The notes under the pieces: generated by a model
What the model was told of the DNA's origin: nothing
Database searches by the model: none
What the model saw: the letters and a program-made list of their open reading frames with translations, nothing else
Assembly: GCA_954871525.1 (NCBI GenBank)
Contig: OX940864.1
Span: forward strand, 8,984,001-9,048,000
DNA from: Parietaria judaica
Taxonomy: Eukaryota; Streptophyta; Magnoliopsida; Rosales; Urticaceae
Reading direction: 5' to 3'
Length of the DNA stretch: 64,000 nt
Shown here: in pieces, positions 10,164 to 22,000 of the stretch
Numbering within the stretch: position 1 is the stretch's first letter
Layout of the letters: every line of letters begins with the position of its first letter
Translations under genes and position numbers: made by a program

Positions 10164-10992
10164 CTCTCAATTGTATCTCCATTCATCTTGCAGTGTGTGC
10201 AAAAGGGCCGTTCCTTTGGTTTGAACTGTCTTCTTAGATTCACATCTTCCCTAATGGCCATGGCCATGGTGCTTGTGGTGTCTGCTCTATAAAATTCATA
10301 TCCAATGGACCTCTTTTTATTCTTCTTGGACACACAGAGCAAAAATCTAGTTGATAGGGGGAATGGGATCCATGAGAAGCAATTGTCCATGAATTCCCGT
10401 GTACGTGTCATTGAGTCCCATCAGAAATTTCATGCCATACTCTGTGTTATAGAACTCGTTGCAGGTATTTGATTCACATTGAGGCTTGAAGTCGTTGAGT
10501 TCATCCCAAATTGCCTTCAATTTCGTGAAGAATGTAGAGATTGAATCCTGACGAGGTTGGCCAGATCGCGTCTCAGTTCAAAGACTCTTGGTCCATTGCT
10601 TTGCCTGAATCTTTCTCTCAGATCTGTCCAAATCTGTGCTGCTGTGTCTCCGAATAAGATCGATCTTGCAATTTCTTTGGATACAGAATTAAGAAGCCAA
10701 GCCACTACGGATTGTTGTTGCGATTCCACGAGCTGATCAACCTGTCGTCTTCGCCAACTGGCTTCGGCACAGATCTATCAACAAAACCAACCTTGTTCTT
10801 CACAGATAAGGCGATGAGCACTGACCTTGACCAAGAGGCGTAGTTGTCGCCATTGAGCGGCTGAGAAACAAGAACAACTCCTGTGCTGTCTGAAGGATGA
10901 AGATAATACACACTGAGCGGATCATCAATCGGAGCTTTCTCCGCGATCTTGGATACGATCGCTCCCTTCTTGTCACCTTCCTCCATGAACAT
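10058..10992 (-). pseudogene. Copia I gag, frameshifted
   Basis: 10992-10705 begins MFMEEGDKKG and carries the gag N-terminal signature YYLHPSDSTGVVLVSQPLNG and YASWSRSVLIALS. The following WLLNSVSKEIARSIL and IWTDLRERFRQSNGPR (10729-10517) are in another frame. 10411-10058 holds a partial zinc knuckle (CTHCKMNGDTIERCYKLH). At least two frameshifts separate these parts. Gag forms the virus-like particle in the family. Confidence 0.85.
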
Positions 10993-11081
10993 GCAATGGA
11001 GTTTGATTGAAGAGCAAGAAGAATCTGAACCTTCAGATCAATGGAGATCGGCGAAAATGGCGGAAGCTTGCTCTGATACCA

Positions 11082-14000
11082 TATCAAGCTGAGAATTCCC
11101 GATCGGGAAGAAGAAGAACGAAATAGAGAGAAAAAGAATGATTTTATTAATGTAATACCCTATTCGTCATGGAAAAATAAAAGAATTTAATTGGTACCCA
11201 TTATCCAAACTTTCACTCTTTTGCCACCAATTCAATCTAAATTGTCTCTCCCTTTAATCTCACCCACGTGAGTCTTCTGCAAGGTCTATACCATTTTTTT
11301 TTTCAACCCTTGACATCAGCTATCATGACCCATCCTTTCATCTGACATCTACCTCTCCACCTTTTCTTTTCCCTCACGTTTTGTCAAGACTTCCTTTTCT
11401 TCTTCCTCTTTTGCTGAAAACTCCCTTCCACCGAAATCAGAGTGCACCACAAGTCACCCCCTTGTCTCTCATAATGAAGGAGAAAAAGAACCCAAGCTGC
11501 TCATAAAGTTTATCGCCGGAGCTTCGATGGTGCTTAGTTCGTTGCTGTTTTTTGGCTCGCCGGAAACTCAAGCTCATCGTGAACACCGTCTTTGCGCCGA
11601 AACCTGCTCTGAACCCACACAGAAGTTAGAGGCTTTTCTCTCTTTGCTCTGTCCTTCTTCCCGTCGTCAAGCTCGCTCATTTCCGCTCCGGTTGTTGTCA
11701 CTCCGACCGTGCAAAGCCAAAGGAATCAGCCAAGGTCAGTCAATGACTTCGATACCAGTCCATATTTTTTTAGAACGAAGTCGAAATCTGATTTTTTTGT
11801 GGTTCCGATCGGTCTCTGTTTTTGACCGTCAAGACGAGTGGGAAAATCCTTTCTCCGTCACCCTTCGTCGTGGAACCTGCGTGAAGACCCGAAGTCGCTG
11901 CCGACCTCGCCTTTCCGCGTCTCGCTGCTCGCAACTTTGTTCGGAAGTCGATATGAGTTCCGTAAGTACTCTAGATCCGTGATCGGCCGAAATCGGTTCA
12001 TTTTAGAACCCGAAGTATTCGGTTTAAATCTGTGTTTTATTTACAGATTTGTTAAGCAAAGATTTCAGGATCTGTCTTCGTTGCGGGCTGCGCTATATCG
12101 TCGATCGGAAAAGGTTGCTGAAGCGTCTTCTTGAGGGTCGTTAAGCTGCGTTTCAGGTAGCTTAAAAAGCTAATTTCTGATTATTTTGAGTTGTATTTAC
12201 GGGGTTGTGTTTAGTTAGACTATAGCGTGTTAATGAAATTCTAGGAATCGTCGCGCTAAGCTTGTTGTATGATTTTTTTAGCTTCTTGATGATAATTACT
12301 GGTTTTAAAATGTATGTTTCTTGTGAAAGATTGGTAGCTATGATTTATTTCATTTTTTTTTAAACGCTTGGCTGTAGGTTTTAGCGAGGTACAAATTTTG
12401 ATATTTATTATACTACTTGTATTGTTTTGTATACTCTCGTAATTTTGACAAGTTGATGGTGAAGCTATTATGGTGTTTTATCGCTTTTTTTACCGCCGTT
12501 GTTTTAGTCGCTAATTATGTTTAATGGAAATATTAAGACAAGGCTCGTAGTTATCTTTTTATGATAATCAAAGCGATTAAGATTTTTATCTAGATCAGTT
12601 TTTTTTTTTTTATAATGTGGAAAATTTTAGTTTTGGCACTCTTGAAGGATAAGTTCAAAACGATAATTTTTAGAAAACTTTTCTTGCGAAAACGAAGTCG
12701 TCGTGCGTATACTTGGATTTTTAGTATAAAAATCTTATTTAATCTTTGCGTTTTTTTTTATATATACAACGAAATAAGGTTTTTTTTTTCTTGATGATGA
12801 GCTCTATAAATTTTCGAATAAAGATATCTTTCTACAAGGTTATAAAGCTTTGTGAAGTGTCGTGTTTGTAAAAGATTTCGTTTATTTTATTGGTATTGTT
12901 TTAAGTGTGGAGTTTTAATAACGGCTTCTTTTTACAGTAAGCTATGTATAATTATGATTTTGAAGAAACTCGTTAAGATATATTTTCGCTTTCATGTTTT
13001 AATGAAGAAATTTGTTATTTGTTTATTTGATTGGTAATTATAGATTTTTTTTTTATATTCGATACCTATATTTTTTCCCTTTAAGCTATCAAATGAAGAT
13101 CTTGGAATACAAACTTTTTTTTTTTATTATTTTATAAGTTATCTTTATTAACCTTTCAATATGGATGTGGTTGAGACATAAACTTTGTTTTTATGTGAGC
13201 TCTTTGGATTTTATATCCTATCTTATCAAACGGAGTTAGGCGTTGTAAGGGTAAAGAGAGAATTATTGGTTGTAAGGAAGAGTGTGGGTAGGTTAATGTT
13301 TGGAAAGACTATATATAAGTCTTGAAACTGATATTTAAAGTGTAAATATCAGGGAGATTGTGTTCTTAAGACAGTGACTCGCATCGAGTGTTTTCTTGAA
13401 GCCTAAGGTACGTAAAAAGTACTCACCTACAACAGGACAATAATATGAATTACATATCTTGATATTTATCTTTATGACATGGATGTTGATATTATATGAT
13501 TGATTATATGATGGTTGGATTATGCATATATGAATATCGTTGGGTGATCATGAAGATTTCCAAATGCGTGTTATGATAATGATGTAAATTATATACGCAT
13601 ATACTTTCATAAGAAAACTTATTTTTTTTATGCGTCGTACCGAGACCATTAATGTCTCATATTGGGTGCCTCTGAATGTGTCTACGTAATGCATCTTGTT
13701 CGATGCCTCTGAACGTATTTACATCATGCATCTTTGCCTCGGGTGGTCTCGGTGGGTAGCTCCCCCAGTCTCCCGTTGGCTTTGCGCAATGGTACGGACG
13801 CAGGGCCCAAATATTATGTTAAACATTTATAAGATATATTTTCAAATGTCTTATTGTATCACATGTCGTAAGTTTACCTCTATGCTTGAACTTTGTGATG
13901 TGTATGTTCAATTGTGAGTTGCATATGCTTTTGCGTACTGAGCTTTTTAGCTCACTATAGTCGTGTTGTAGTTACAGGAAAGAAACCTATTGCAGACTAG

Positions 14001-14687
14001 CGGCGGATGGAGCGGAATTGGCGTGTGCAGTATATACGGTGCATACGGTGGTAGAAACGGTTCTTGTAGGTGTTTCCGCAGTTCTTGTATTTCGTTCATT
14101 TTTTTAAGTGAATTTCCTTTTGTTTTTATCCTGGCGAGTCTTATGTATAAGTCAAATTTCTCGAGTCAACATCCTAAAGATCTGAACTTCATGTTCTAAG
14201 TTGTAAGTCGGATAAGTTCAACAATCTAAGAATATTTATCTTATCTTATGATCTTTGAATATTATCTTATATTAAAAAAAAATGCGCGCTACAAGTTTTT
14301 TTTTTATAAAAAAAAAAAAAAACTGCCAAAGGGCTACTTAAGTTAGGAAAATCTCGAGTCTTGTTTGAGAAGTAATCGACCCGAGAAAAGGGGTCGTTAC
14401 AATTAATGATTGAATTAATTACAAACAAAATGATTAGTTATACATACTAATCACTGGTATCGATTTTACAACTCATTAATTGACCGTTGGAGCTTTATAT
14501 CGAAGCCTTATAATGGCTTAACAACTCATGATCAATAACGGGAGCAAACGACCCATTCTTCGAATACGACAACAAAAGGAAATAAACGACAGAAGAAGTG
14601 GACAAACGATACAACAAAAATAATCAAACTGGGTTAGTCGTTAGCACACATAAAATAAAGGATATAAAAGAAGTGGACATTTCAATA
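11082..14687 (-). repeat. 5' LTR of copia I, split by a 3.25-kb solo LTR
   Basis: 11082-11150 and 14402-14687 together match the 3' LTR of copia I. The inner end abuts the tRNA-iMet primer site. The insertion at 11151-14401 duplicated ATTAA. Confidence 0.88.
11151..14401 (+). mobile_element. 3.25-kb solo LTR (TSD ATTAA)
   Basis: TGTAATACCC...GGGTCGTTACA, flanked by perfect ATTAA duplications (11146-11150, 14402-14406). The intact target is seen in the other copia I LTR near 5310, so the boundaries are exact. No primer site, polypurine tract or pol is present, so it is a solo LTR. A TATA-like ACTATATATAAG lies near 13307. The 3' ~470 bp match 1-488. Small ORFs at 11527-12134 sit in the GC-rich part and lack domains. 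Such long LTRs are typical of Tekay/Del gypsy elements (inference). Confidence 0.93.
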
Positions 14688-14692
14688 AATAT

Positions 14693-15780
14693 ATATATAT
14701 AATATATATATATATATATTACTAAGAATTAATTGTATAAGTAAAACATTCATTCTTTTTTAATTCCCTTTTATCATATGTTATTTTCTTATAGTATTTT
14801 ATTCAAAATTTACCGTCAAAATTTAATTTAACTTACTAAAAATAATCAATTTACATGTACTGTTGCTATTAATAAATCCGAAGTCTTACTGTAAAACAAT
14901 TCTCTTTGTCATATATGGACATACTACACTCTTATACTGCTAACTTTTTTTGAAAGAATTACAATATTTTACATATTTTTAATAGAAATAGACGATAAAA
15001 TTATTTAAATTTAAACAATAGACAATTAAAATAAGAGAAATAAACACATATGAGAAAGACAATTGTTATACAAAGAGAATTATTTAAATTAACTACAATT
15101 TATTTAGTTAAGAAACCCACAAGTTCAATGTAGATATAAGTCTTTTTAATTACAATTGACGAGTTTGACATTTTCATTTGATTTTATAATAATATTACTT
15201 TTGTCATTGCGCAAAGCGTGGTACGGTCTACTAGTTCTAACTAATTTGCGACATGACCTTTTTTTTATGATTGCAATTATATAAGAAATTAAAAGAGATA
15301 GAAACTAAGTCTGCCTTTGGAATATCAATTTTTAACACACACACACATATATATATATATATTATATTAAAGAATATCAATTTTAACATATATCATTTGA
15401 CCAATATTTATCTCATCAAAATTATATAAAAACAGACCATGTTTTTTTATTAGGTCAATGGTGAAAAGGACCCAATTTATTCTTAATTAAAGCGTTATAC
15501 AGATCCTATCCTTTTTTTTTTTTTTCATCGGCAAGTTTATTTAGGTTTCACCTATTAAGGATTTGTAGAGTTTTTTTTTAGGACATTGGGTACATACAAG
15601 TTACAATAATAATTAAAAAAAGAGAATAATTATCAGTGATTTTTTTAGTCTATACCGTTCTTATAAAATACAAATTAGTACATTTCAACGCAGTTAACCC
15701 CTTTATATTATTCATCTCCATTTGAATATTTTTGTAAATAAAAATGGAAGAGAATAATCCTTGATTAAACCAAGGGCCAG
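14693..15780. other. AT-rich DNA with a Helitron-like end
   Basis: Apart from TA and CA/TA microsatellites (14689-14720, 15337-15363) and the Helitron-like terminus at 15206-15234, no gene or element is seen. Confidence 0.5.
15206..15234 (+). mobile_element. Helitron-like 3' terminus
   Basis: CATTGCGCAAAGCGTGG, a decayed GC hairpin, is followed after a few bases by TCTACTAG and then T. Plant Helitrons end in a short GC hairpin plus CTAG and insert before T. The 5' TC end could not be located, so element length is unknown. Confidence 0.5.
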
Positions 15781-16040
15781 GTTATCGTTTTGACCGATAA
15801 ATTGGTTACCGTTATCGATGGAAATCGTTTGGCATCGAATTTATCGGTGGAGACGATATAAAATCTCAAGTTATCGTTATCGAAACTTATCAAAACTTAT
15901 CAACGGATTATTCGTTATTGATGGATTTATCGATGAAAAAGATATAAATTACTTCTATGCATATTTATTCAATTTTTATAGTGTCCAAAATACCGATATA
16001 ATAGAATGTAAACAAAAGTCTCAAACACAAACATGAAAGC
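15781..16040. mobile_element. Remnant of a hAT-like end with CGATAA repeats
   Basis: Sequence such as GGTTATCGTTTTGACCGATAAATTGGTTACCG, with repeated TTATCG/CGATAA motifs, resembles the subterminal DNA of the hAT element at 55673-57442. No matching second terminus or TSD was found. The 72-codon ORF across it is incidental. Confidence 0.4.
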
Positions 16041-16249
16041 TGTAGTTTTACTTGAAGGTAAAGTTATTTCCCTCTTGTAGCGTCTTTACTCATCTTCCTA
16101 GAATGATATACTTTAATTTTTGAATTTCGTGAAAAAGATCGTCGCTTTTTGACAATTTATTCACAGAAAAAGTAAAAAAAAGCAATTGGATTTTCGGCAA
16201 CTTTTTCATAGAAAAAAGTATTAAAGTAAAAGAGAAAACTTGATTAAAG

Positions 16250-17067
16250 CTTTTTTTTTTAAGTAAAAGATGGTGGCCCGACATCTCGCAACGTGATCTC
16301 GAATCCCAACTAGGTTGGCACCCAAAAACACAAAGTAAGAAACGGGGCTCTGAATAAGATAAATGAAAAATATCACAGTTTACAAAGAAACGAAAAGAGA
16401 CGAGAACTAACAGAACCTAAAATCGCTCTCTCTAACAAAGCACAACTAAAAGCGAATAAAACTAGCAAAATCTAAAGTTCTTTTTCATACAAATATCATC
16501 ATTAACGAAAGATGAAATGAACTCCGGGTGCGAAGGCCACCAATGATGATCCAAAGTTTGAGCACCGAATCTAGCAAGGGCGTCAGCGGCTCAATTACCA
16601 TCTCTATAAATATGTGTGACTCTAAAGTTGATAAGCTCCAGATAACTAAGGCATTTCGACCAAATTAGATTTCTTCTGAAGAAGTTGAACCACATAATTA
16701 AGTAGAGTCGGTCTCAAGCCAAATATTTTCCCAATGAAATTCCTTTGCTTTCTCAATGGCAAACATAGCAGCCGTCAATTCAGCTTCAAAAGCATAAGCA
16801 GATGCGATATGGACCGCAAACGAACCATGAGAAAATCCACGATAGGTTCTGAAAATACCTCCTGCACCAGCTACGCCCGGAATACCACCTGAGGAACCGT
16901 CAGTGTCGCATTTTAGCCAAGCAATAGGAGGAGAGCGCCATATAACTGAAACAATATTTGAAGCTTTCTCATTATGAATTACCAAACCAAAAAACTTCAA
17001 GATTTGTAAATTCTCCGAAGCGTTTGAGGTTCCTAGCTTAAAGAAATCCGCTTCTTTAATACATCAC
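16250..17067 (-). mobile_element. 5'-truncated LINE tail with RNase H (TSD AACTTGATTAAAG)
   Basis: A 13-bp duplication AACTTGATTAAAG flanks the insert (16237-16249 and 17068-17080). The left side opens with a T tract, the complement of a poly-A tail, so the insert is a minus-strand non-LTR retrotransposon copy. It contains an RNase H domain followed by ~260 bp of 3' UTR. Only the 3' ~820 bp of the element was inserted, as is usual for incomplete target-primed reverse transcription. Confidence 0.85.
16515..17060 (-). pseudogene. RNase H-like (RVT_3) fragment of a LINE
   Basis: The minus frame reads through KEADFFKLGTSN, WRSPPIAWLKCDTDGSSG, GVAGAGGIFRTYRGF, FEAELTAAMFAIEKA and WLETDST. These show the first catalytic D, the E and the second D of plant RNase H-like domains. 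A later part (IYRDGN-stop-AADALARFG) has an in-frame TGA. In plant L1-type LINEs this domain follows the RT. Here it lacks both start codon and RT, so it is a non-functional fragment. Confidence 0.8.
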
Positions 17068-17263
17068 AACTTGATTAAAGTTTTCGATAGCCATGAAAAC
17101 ATGAAATATAGGGAAATCTTGATCATGGATTGGAACAGCGCAAGCATTATTGGTTTTGGTGGGGTCGTAGTCCTTTGAATAATCAACTCCAACTCTTTAT
17201 CTTTTCTCTCTCTATTTCTCAGCCTCGTCTTTTCTAAAACTTGCTTGCTTTGCACTTCCAAAT

Positions 17264-17880
17264 CTCTGCACTTCATTGCTCTGCTTTGTGCTCTCATCAG
17301 TTTCTCTGCACTTCGTTGCTCGGCTTAATCCTCTCACATCATCTTTTCGGTCGCTGATTTGCTTGTTTCACATTCAAAAGAGTTAGTTAATTTCTCTGCA
17401 TTTTCATTTGTTTTATCAAATTTAATTTTGTTTGGCTTGCGTTGCACTTTCTTTGAGTTGAGTTGGTTTCTCTGGACTTTGTTGATATTTGCTCTGCTCT
17501 GTGATCTCATCAGTTTCTCCCGACTTCGTTGCTCGACTTAATCCTCCGGACTTTGTTGCTTTCCGCTCTCATCAGTTTCTCCGGCCTTCATTCTCGGATT
17601 ATAAATCTCTCTCATATCATCTTCTCCGGTCGCCACTTCGCCTGCTTCGCACTTCGAAGATTTCGTTTCATCAAAGTTTTCTTTTCATATAAACTATCTT
17701 GCTTTGCAGTTTCTTTGAGTCTGTTCTTGACGTCGTTGATATTTGCTCTGCTTTGGGCTCGCATTATTAGTTTCTCTGGACTTCATTGCTCGGCTTAATC
17801 CTCTCGTATCGTCTTCTCCAGTCGCTGCTTTGCTTGTTAATTTCGCACTCCGAAAAGTTCGTTTCTCTTCATTTTTACTG
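17264..17880 (+). repeat. Imperfect ~210-260-bp tandem repeat upstream of the NB-ARC fragment
   Basis: The block GTTTCTCTGCACTTCGTTGCTCGGC starts near 17302 and recurs with variation near 17512 and 17770; each copy continues into TTAATCCTC and CATCATCTTCTCCGGTCGC-type sequence. The array is pyrimidine-rich on the plus strand and ends ~75 bp before the NB-ARC fragment start codon. It looks like a 5' leader or promoter expanded by tandem duplication. Overlapping small ORFs in it are products of the repeat. Confidence 0.7.
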
Positions 17881-17956
17881 TCTTGTTTGAGGGTATCAGC
17901 AGAAATAATTATTATACTAGCGCTAGAGGGACACCGTTGATCGAGAAATAGATCTA

Positions 17957-18642
17957 ATGGAGTTTCTTATTGCCGTTGGCTCTGCGCTGATCGGCAAAGT
18001 CACCGAGTACACATGTAATGTGGCTGATCGCCGTTTGGATGACTACACTAATAACCTGGAGAACGTCCGAGACAAACTGAGAGAGTTGGGGAAAGTGAAA
18101 GGAGAATTGGAGGCTCGAGTTGCGCAGGCAACACTCGATGGCCACGTAATCAGTTCTGAAATGGATAAGTGAAGCAGCTCGTATGACTCAAGAGGCTTCG
18201 ACTTTTCTGGAGACTGACTGCCACGTGGCTAATATCAAGTGTTTCGGGAAGTCTCCTCCGAATATGATGTCAAGGAGTCGGCTGAGCAAGCGAGCCAACG
18301 AGATGGCAGATGTGCTCGCACTCGCAGCCAGCGTTCAATTTTCTACGATCACATACCCGCTCTCCTTTGCGGAGTTATCTTGCTGATAGGGGTGGTTATG
18401 AGGATTTTGAAACAAGAGAGCTTATTTTGAAGGAAGTTATGGTTTATCAGCTGAGCTCTGATGAGGTCACAAAGGTCGGACTTTACGGCATGGGCGGCGT
18501 TGGCAAAACCATGCTTGCTCGGCGAGCTACAGAGGAGAAGCTGTTTAGCGAGGTGGTTGTCACTACTGTATCTCAAGTTCAAGATCTTAAAGCAATTCAA
18601 CAAAGTGTTGCTGATAAGATTCGTCTAGATATATCTTTTTAA
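17957..18642 (+). pseudogene. CC-NB-ARC resistance-gene fragment (CNL type), frameshifted
   Basis: The start MEFLIAVGSALIGKVTEYTC with a following helical segment (DYTNNLENVRDKLRELG) is the coiled-coil N terminus of an RPS2/At4g27220-like CNL. WISEAARMTQEASTFLE and CFGKSPPN...SRSRLSKRA continue the domain but after a frameshift near 18160. A second frameshift near 18360 leads to FETRELILKEVM, the P-loop GMGGVGKTMLA, and the RNBS-A-like VVVTTVSQVQDL. The reading ends at a TAA after KIRLDISF, only ~225 codons in, where normal proteins have 850 or more. From ~18641 the DNA instead matches the flank of the phylloplanin-like gene at 44.7 kb. It cannot make a working receptor. Confidence 0.85.
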
Positions 18643-21257
18643 GAGCTTAATAATTACTCTTATTTCTTTCTTGTCTGAATGCGAGCGTAGTGATATATTT
18701 AATTCTTTTAATATATAATTAACAAAAACATATACACTTATATAAAGGATAAAAAGGACACTTGTATATTAACGAGTACATTTACATGAATTTATCCATT
18801 AAATCAGTATTGCTGAAAATTTTACATGCAAAAGTAAAGAGACATAATTTTTTTATATGATCATGAACTACAAAACCGTTTGGAAGTTCAGTTTACAGGT
18901 ACAAGTATATTGATCATAGAGTTTTTGTAATATTTTTAAAAATCAATAGCGATTATGGCGATATGATGTTAAAGGTATACAATTGAGATTTTGGTAAAAG
19001 AAAAAATATATTACTAAAAAAAACTACAAAGATTAAAAAAAAAAATTAATTAATTAATTTTTTTTTTTTTATCAAGATGGAGTTTTGGAGGAGTTTTGAG
19101 AGATAATGTAAAGGTTAATGTGAATAAAAAAAATCAAAGAAACTATAAGGTTTTCTTGATCGAAGAAAAATCTGATGACCAAAACACAATATTAAAACAA
19201 CGTTTATTCATTTTCCCCTACTGTACGAGTATACCCAACACATTTTCATAATATTTTTTAAAAATATTCGATACTGATACGATCCAATTATAAGGATATA
19301 CCACCTTTTTCCCGCGCTCCTACCAAAGTACCTTGGGTATACCGTTGATGCATGTATCTAAGGTTTTCAAACCTTGGCTATAGTTTCTTTCAATTCTTCA
19401 CCGAATTCCATGAAAGTATTCGACTCTTAGAAAATAATATATTTGAATCCATAAATTAAACCGCCGGTAGCTATAAATCGGTATTATTTAATTGTATTCG
19501 ACACGGTTAGACTCGTCCATTTATAATAGACGGTAAACTCATTCAAATTGGTCGTAACCGTGTTGTGTTTAGTCTCTGTCTGAAATTGCTCACACCTATA
19601 GTTTCAATACATTATTTCATGTGTATTAACGAAGTAGTTATGTAATAATTAAGGTTGTACAGTTACAAAAAATCAAATAGCTAGGTAGAACTTAGCGAAA
19701 GAAATTAAGGCAAGTTAGGCAACAGACAAGGAGTACTTGGAATATATACCATATATATTTTTTATGTGTTTCAATGATATCGAGAGTTTTTGAAAAACTG
19801 CCTGATTAATAACGACTAATAAAACTGCAAAATTACTGTGCAAACCGCCTAATTTGTAATTTTCTAGTGTCAGTAATCAATAATGCTTGCCTATATTTGC
19901 TTATTATATCAATACCACAAGTTGTAGTGGAATGGATGACCACCAGTTTTACACCATATTCCTTTGTTAAGCGGTGGTGAACAACCCGTTTTCACCACAA
20001 TATTAAATAAAGCGTTGTGCTTTTCCCAAGGAGCAGTTACTGCGGCGGAATGATAGACACAGCGGTGAAAAACTTCGGATTACCGGAGGATATAGTTTTT
20101 GAGAAACGCTGGCGGTGGAGTTTCTTTGAACGATGTTTCAAAATCAGTCGTGCGGTGTTTAGTTTTAAAACGACAAAATTATAATGTCACCACCGCACCG
20201 CGGTTGTGCTACTCTGCCGCAGCTTTTTGTGGAATATTACAGCAAGTCATTTTTCAAAAAAGGACATATTTTAATTAAAATTCAAACAATCAATATCTTT
20301 CTCATTCAAAAAGTCATATTTTGTCTTATGTCATCTAGGCATCTATATATATACGTTCTTAATTTTTTTTTACTGGATGATAACAAATATTAAATATATT
20401 TTATTAAAATACTATTAGATATCACTGGTTAATTAATATCAAAGAAATATACTTTTTTCGTGTAAAAATTAAAATTGTGAGTGAGTATGCAAATTGAAGA
20501 AATGATAGGAAGCAATGTTCTAAAACCTGCAAAATGAGGATGTATTGTAGTAAAATATTGACACATCCTATTATCGTTTCATAAAAATCTGCAAGTAAAT
20601 CACAGGTAACCCGCATGCACATTAAAACTTTAAAAACATAAAAACATAAATGAACCTCATATTTTAATTAAATTAAATATTTCTAACTATTAATATTCTA
20701 TGATTTGCGAAACCTCAGATGATTTTTTCAAGCTAGTTGTTCTAATGGACAATTTTACGCAGATATTTATGATCGAGAAAATTTTTCTTCCAAAAAATAA
20801 AAAGTCAAAGCATGACAGGAATGTATATGTCTAATTAAATTTCGTCATTCATTTAAACTCTATTTATACTAATTAATGTTAACACATATATTACCAACTT
20901 GGTCGATATCGAAACTTGGAATAGTGAGATACATATATAATGATGTAAATATTATAAAAGAAGGAACTCACAAGTGACATGACAATCATGAGATCGGTAT
21001 TGAGATTTCTATTTTTTTTTTTACAAATTTTGAATTTTTTCAATAAAAATATAGGGTTATAATGATAGATTCATTTATTATGTTGTATATTGAATATAGG
21101 GCCGGTAAACCATGCATGACTCATTGTTTTTCAGTTAGGAATGTGATATTCAGTATTCACAATCTTTCAATTTCTTAAGTAAATAATAGGTAACCCTCTT
21201 ATGGTTAGTCTGATGGTTGCTCACCGATATCGGTGATACTGAATCAATCTAAATGAA
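18641..21257. repeat. Copy of the phylloplanin-locus flank plus AT-rich DNA
   Basis: 18641-18890 aligns with 44738-44960 (AAGAGCTTA.TAATTACTCT..., TATACTTATATAAA.GATAAAA). 19790-20260 is a copy of the dispersed repeat seen at 3213 and 35620. 20340-20640 aligns with 35960-36185 and 45095-45370 (GATAGGAAG..., AAAATGAGGATGTATTG, GTTATCGTTTTA, AACCCGCATGCA). The remainder is AT-rich with no gene. The ORFs at 20184 and 20422 fall inside repeats. Confidence 0.65.
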
Positions 21258-21262
21258 AATCT

Positions 21263-22000
21263 TGTAAGGTATAATTCTATATATGATGATAATATATGAG
21301 AAACGAATAATAACAAAACAGTAGCGAGTAGATTCGAAATACATATCTAGGTGTTCTTGGCTTTGAAGAGCATCGGCTTGTAGCTTTGATCTGATCATGT
21401 GTTCTTGATCTTGTAAAATAGAAAAAAATAGTAAGCGGTTCCCGAGACGCGTTGGACGCTCTCCTTAAAGTTTGATTCGCCTCCTCTACGTGCTTGATGT
21501 TCGTTAGGCGATAGCTTCCCAGGATATAACGGGACAACCGAGAACTCCGTAGCACTTCGAAGTTCATCGGCGAACTGAACCTTCTTGAACTCCGTTACCG
21601 AAAGACTCACGACATAAAACGATGGGAAGCATAAAAATTTGAGTTTGCGGAATGAAAAACCGGGAAGCAAACTCATAGTTTCTAGAGAGATTTCGGAAAG
21701 TAATTTCGATTGTGGTGTGTCGAAATGGGTCGAGGTCACCTCAATATATAGATGCGGGAAGGAGACAAAGAATTGATTGTCAATCAATTCTATAACGGCT
21801 ACTAATAAATTGCAATTAATCCGTAACGTAATAAATTGAATTCAATATTCATAACGATTATAATCAATATAGCCGTTTTACGTAACGTTTTAACATCGGA
21901 ACAAATCCCGGTAATTGGATAGACCGTTCGTCTTGAGTGTTCGACATTTTGACCCGCTCGACGCTATCTCAATTTTATTAAACTGCAATTATTTCCAACA
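21263..22000 (-). repeat. 3' LTR of the LARD
   Basis: Nearly identical to 32605-33339. A TATA-like CTATATATTGA lies on the minus strand near 21750. ORFs at 21277-21567 and 21395-21787 recur in both LTRs and have no recognisable domain. Confidence 0.92.

Larger units (their letters stand above)
5238..14687 (-). mobile_element. Copia LTR retrotransposon I, minus strand, three times interrupted
   Basis: Two LTR copies (5238-6203 and 11082-14687, each ~350 bp once insertions are discounted) bracket a minus-strand gag-pol. A 5-bp TSD AATAT lies at 5233-5237 and 14688-14692. On the minus strand the 5' LTR is followed at once by a tRNA-iMet primer site TGGTATCAGAGC (11081-11070), and the polypurine tract TTGAGGGGG (about 6213-6205) precedes the 3' LTR. 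By this alignment the LTR ends are TATTGAA...TTGATA rather than TG...CA. Domain order is gag, protease, integrase, RT, RNase H. Solo LTRs sit at 5591-6194, 6466-6963 and 11151-14401. The coding region has stops and frameshifts, so the element is dead. Confidence 0.9.

Noticed and set aside
11527..12134. Two ORFs (151 and 98 codons) in the GC-rich part of the 3.25-kb LTR
   Set aside because: They lie within a solo LTR, overlap in different frames and show no known domain.
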